Below are positions 6,407-8,466 of a stretch of DNA of 8,466 nt, in pieces. The translations under genes and the position numbers were made by a program. The DNA comes from Pseudomonadota bacterium (GTDB lineage: Bacteria; Pseudomonadota; Gammaproteobacteria; Enterobacterales; Enterobacteriaceae), in contig JAFACP010000082.1 of assembly GCA_023425455.1 (NCBI GenBank), positions 1-8,466 on the forward strand. The letters run 5' to 3'. Each line of letters opens with the position of its first letter. Positions within the stretch are counted from its first letter, which is position 1. The notes beneath the pieces are model-generated. The model saw only the letters and a list, made by a program, of their open reading frames with translations, was not told where the DNA came from and made no database searches.

Positions 6407-7106
6407 GCAGGGCCATCTGTTCAGGCTGGAGCCGGTAGCGATACACCGGACGTCCGGTCGCACCGTAGTGAATGCTGGTGAAAAGAAGGTTAATTTGCGC
6501 CAGCCAGATAAGATACTTTCGGCACGAGACGCGGGAGATGCCGACCGCGTTTGCCAGGTCGTCGGTAGAAAACTCCGTCTCCGGATGCGCATCAATCCAC
6601 TGACAAAGGGTGCGCAGCGTTTGCGGCGTCAGCCCTTTCGGCAGGCGTTTGTTATCGGCCAGCTCCGGCGCGCCGCCGTGCAGCAGTCTGTCGACATCGG
6701 CCTGCTCATAATACTGGTGCGACCCCATCAGGTTACGCTTCGCCTTCCAGCCGTTGAGCGCCTCTTCAAAGCGCGGGAACTGGAACGGTTTAATCAGGTA
6801 ATCCACCACCCCGTAGTGCATTGAGGTCTGGATCGTCACCGCGTCGGAGGCCGACGAAATCATGATGACGTCAACAGAACGGCCGGATGCGCGGATCACC
6901 GGCAGCAGATCCAGGCCATTATCCTGTTGCATGTAGACATCCAGCAGCACCAGATCGACAGGCTGCTGCGGGTTATTTATGACGGCCTCGGCCTGGCTGA
7001 GCGTGGAGGCAACGCCGCAGCAGCTAAAACCCTCAACGCGATTGACATACAGGCGGTTAAGGTCAGCTACCATGGCGTCGTCATCGACAATTAATACATT
7101 TATCAC
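6387..7106 (-). CDS. dcuR: Response regulator DcuR (C4-dicarboxylate response, CitB family)
   Basis: This 239-residue cytoplasmic response regulator controls genes for C4-dicarboxylate uptake and fumarate metabolism. The N-terminal receiver domain has the acidic pair DDD at 8-10, phosphoacceptor Asp56 in LVLLDVYM, Ser84/Ser85 in ISSA, and Lys106 in YLIKPF. The C-terminal part carries the CitB/DcuR-type helix-turn-helix (STDDLANAVGISRVSCRKYL, near 178-197), followed by TSIHYGATGRPVYRYR. LPKGLTPQTLRTLCQWIDAH before it is virtually as in E. coli DcuR. Length equals the E. coli protein. Translation starts at GTG (7106), which overlaps the dcuS TGA in GTGA, with AGGA 7 bases upstream; this implies translational coupling. 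The stop lies inside the 3' end of the convergent apbE. The adjacent reductase and exchanger units are its likely targets, though direct binding is not shown here. Confidence 0.95.
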   Translation of the reverse strand: MINVLIVDDDAMVADLNRLYVNRVEGFSCCGVASTLSQAEAVINNPQQPVDLVLLDVYMQQDNGLDLLPVIRASGRSVDVIMISSASDAVTIQTSMHYGVVDYLIKPFQFPRFEEALNGWKAKRNLMGSHQYYEQADVDRLLHGGAPELADNKRLPKGLTPQTLRTLCQWIDAHPETEFSTDDLANAVGISRVSCRKYLIWLAQINLLFTSIHYGATGRPVYRYRLQPEQMALLRQYCQ

Positions 7107-8466
7107 GCGATATTCCTCTCACTGTCCCAGGGGATTTGAACAAAAAATTGGGTAAAGACGCCAGGCTCCGACTCGACGGTAATATCACCGCCGAGATTGT
7201 GGATCTGCTGGCGGGCAAGGAACAACCCAACGCCGCGGTTTTCACCTTTTGTCGAGTAGCCCCGAATAAAAATCTGCTCCAGCTGCGTAGGGTCGATGCC
7301 CGGACCGTCATCACTGACTTCGCAGCTGAGCCGGCCGTCCTGGTAGTACAGCAGCAGGCTGATTTCACCTTCGTCCTGTCCGGCCATCGCATCCAGCGCA
7401 TTTTCGATTAAGTTGCCAAGCACCGTGACCAGCACCGCAACCTGCTCCTCATTGGCGGTATCGGGTAGCTGAGACTCGTCGGCCAGCGTCAGGGTGATGC
7501 CCGCCTCTTTGGCGCGGTTGATTTTGCCCAGTAAGAACCCGGCAATGACCGGCGATTTAATTTTACGCTGGATGCCGCCGATGTCGGTCTGGTAATTATG
7601 CGCGGTCTGTAGAATGTACTCCTCGAGTTTGTCATAGCGCTTAATGTGCAGCAGCCCGAGGATCACATGCAGTTTGTTCATAAATTCATGGGTGTGGGTG
7701 CGCAGGGCGTCAACGTAGTTCACCATGCCGTCGATGCGTTGCATCAGCTGGCTGACCTCGGTTTTATCGCGGAAGGTGGTGATCGCGCCGATGATCCGGC
7801 TCTGGCTTTTGACCGGGACCATGTTGCACAGCAGCAGGCGGCCGTTGCAGTTCAGCTCCAGATCCTGGCGGGCGATGCCGCTTTGCGAGACCTCGCGCAG
7901 GCTGGCGAGCAGCGGCGTATGCGGCGGCTCACTGGCGTTTTCCGCAGCCTTCCCGGCAGGCAGCAGCAGGATCTGGCGCGCGGCGTGGTTAATCATCGTC
8001 ACCCGGCCCTGAACATCGACGGCCACCACGCCCTCCCTCAGAGACTGCAGCATCGCCTGACGCTGCTCGAACAGAGCGGAGATCTCATACGGCTCCAGGC
8101 CAAACAGAATGCGTTTCAGCACCCGCACCAGCCCCCAGATCGCCAGAGAGCTCATCAGAATACTGAACAGAATGGTCCAGATCGCATTTAAGCGCCCACG
8201 GGCTATCTGATCTTCCACCTTGTTGAGCGAAATCCCTACCACCACCACGCCAATCTGGCGGCGTTGCGCGTCATACACGGGGGTAAAAACGCGCAACGCT
8301 TCATCCAGCACGCCGCGGTTAACCGAGACATTCTCTTTGCCATCCAGCGCGGGAAGCAGGTCGTCACCGATAAAATGCAGCCCCAGAAGCGCCGCATTCG
8401 GGTGTGAATAGCGGATCCCGCGCATATCGGTTACCACGGTGAACAGCAGATCGTTGCGCCGGGTAA
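7103..8466 (-). CDS. dcuS: Sensor histidine kinase DcuS (fumarate/C4-dicarboxylate sensor), N-terminus missing
   Basis: This is the membrane sensor kinase partner of DcuR. The gene enters from beyond the right edge. 453 complete codons are visible, and by comparison with the 543-residue E. coli protein about the first 89 residues (first membrane helix and start of the periplasmic PAS domain) are outside. The visible periplasmic part retains the residues that bind fumarate in E. coli DcuS: Arg and His of RYSH, Phe of HFIGDD, and Arg and Phe of RVFTP. Then come the second membrane helix (IWTILFSILMSSLAIWGLV), the cytoplasmic PAS domain (GVVAVDVQGRVTMINHAA), the phosphoacceptor His in HEFMNKLHVI (codon 7688-7690), the N box NLIENALDAM, and the glycine box DDGPGID. 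The open frame extends upstream to the window edge, so the GTG at 8437 is not the start. Its stop overlaps the dcuR start by 4 bp. The upstream promoter lies outside the window. Confidence 0.94.
   Translation of the reverse strand, partial: TRRNDLLFTVVTDMRGIRYSHPNAALLGLHFIGDDLLPALDGKENVSVNRGVLDEALRVFTPVYDAQRRQIGVVVVGISLNKVEDQIARGRLNAIWTILFSILMSSLAIWGLVRVLKRILFGLEPYEISALFEQRQAMLQSLREGVVAVDVQGRVTMINHAARQILLLPAGKAAENASEPPHTPLLASLREVSQSGIARQDLELNCNGRLLLCNMVPVKSQSRIIGAITTFRDKTEVSQLMQRIDGMVNYVDALRTHTHEFMNKLHVILGLLHIKRYDKLEEYILQTAHNYQTDIGGIQRKIKSPVIAGFLLGKINRAKEAGITLTLADESQLPDTANEEQVAVLVTVLGNLIENALDAMAGQDEGEISLLLYYQDGRLSCEVSDDGPGIDPTQLEQIFIRGYSTKGENRGVGLFLARQQIHNLGGDITVESEPGVFTQFFVQIPWDSERNIA

Noticed and set aside
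7646..8191. Open frame of 181 codons on the plus strand opposite dcuS
   Set aside because: The Gln/His/Arg-rich translation is the usual antisense of a kinase gene with GC-rich third positions; no motif supports it.

Overview
The window looks like chromosomal DNA of an enterobacterium, most likely in the Klebsiella/Enterobacter/Citrobacter range. The DcuR, DcuS and class I fumarase reading frames are close to what I recall of their E. coli counterparts. The coding DNA is moderately GC-rich, and a REP/BIME-type palindrome pair sits between two genes. The species call is an inference; no rRNA or other decisive marker is present.

Layout, left to right. (1) 1-397, minus: N-terminal 132 codons of a class I (iron-sulfur) fumarase, cut by the window edge. 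(2) 410-445: a hairpin plus T-rich tract acting leftward, between the fumarase and the gene upstream of it. (3) 452-1960, minus: a 12-TM-type dicarboxylate exchanger of the DASS/CitT/TtdT family. (4) 1961-2568: a 608-bp AT-rich divergent control region with a perfect FNR box. (5) 2569-5349, plus: a 926-residue three-domain soluble fumarate reductase (OYE-like, FMN_bind, FAD_binding_2). (6) 5362-5426: two inverted REP-like hairpins. (7) 5444-6406, plus: a cytoplasmic ApbE flavin transferase. (8) 6387-7106, minus: response regulator DcuR, whose 3' end overlaps apbE by 20 bp. (9) 7103-8466, minus: sensor kinase DcuS, without about its first 89 residues.

How it works together (inference from family knowledge): DcuS senses external C4-dicarboxylates and DcuR relays the signal. 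FNR adds the anaerobic signal at the divergent control region. The exchanger probably imports a di- or tricarboxylate in return for succinate. The fumarase interconverts malate and fumarate. The cytoplasmic reductase passes electrons, probably from NADH, to fumarate to make succinate. ApbE attaches the covalent FMN that the reductase needs. The result would be a quinone-independent fumarate sink that reoxidises NADH.

The main structural observation is that this is the E. coli fumB-dcuB-dcuR-dcuS locus with dcuB replaced by exchanger + reductase + apbE. The soluble NADH:fumarate reductase and its cytoplasmic ApbE partner have, to my knowledge, been described in Klebsiella, so the system is uncommon but not wholly new. 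The control region, the attenuator-like hairpin and the locus replacement are the parts most worth checking.
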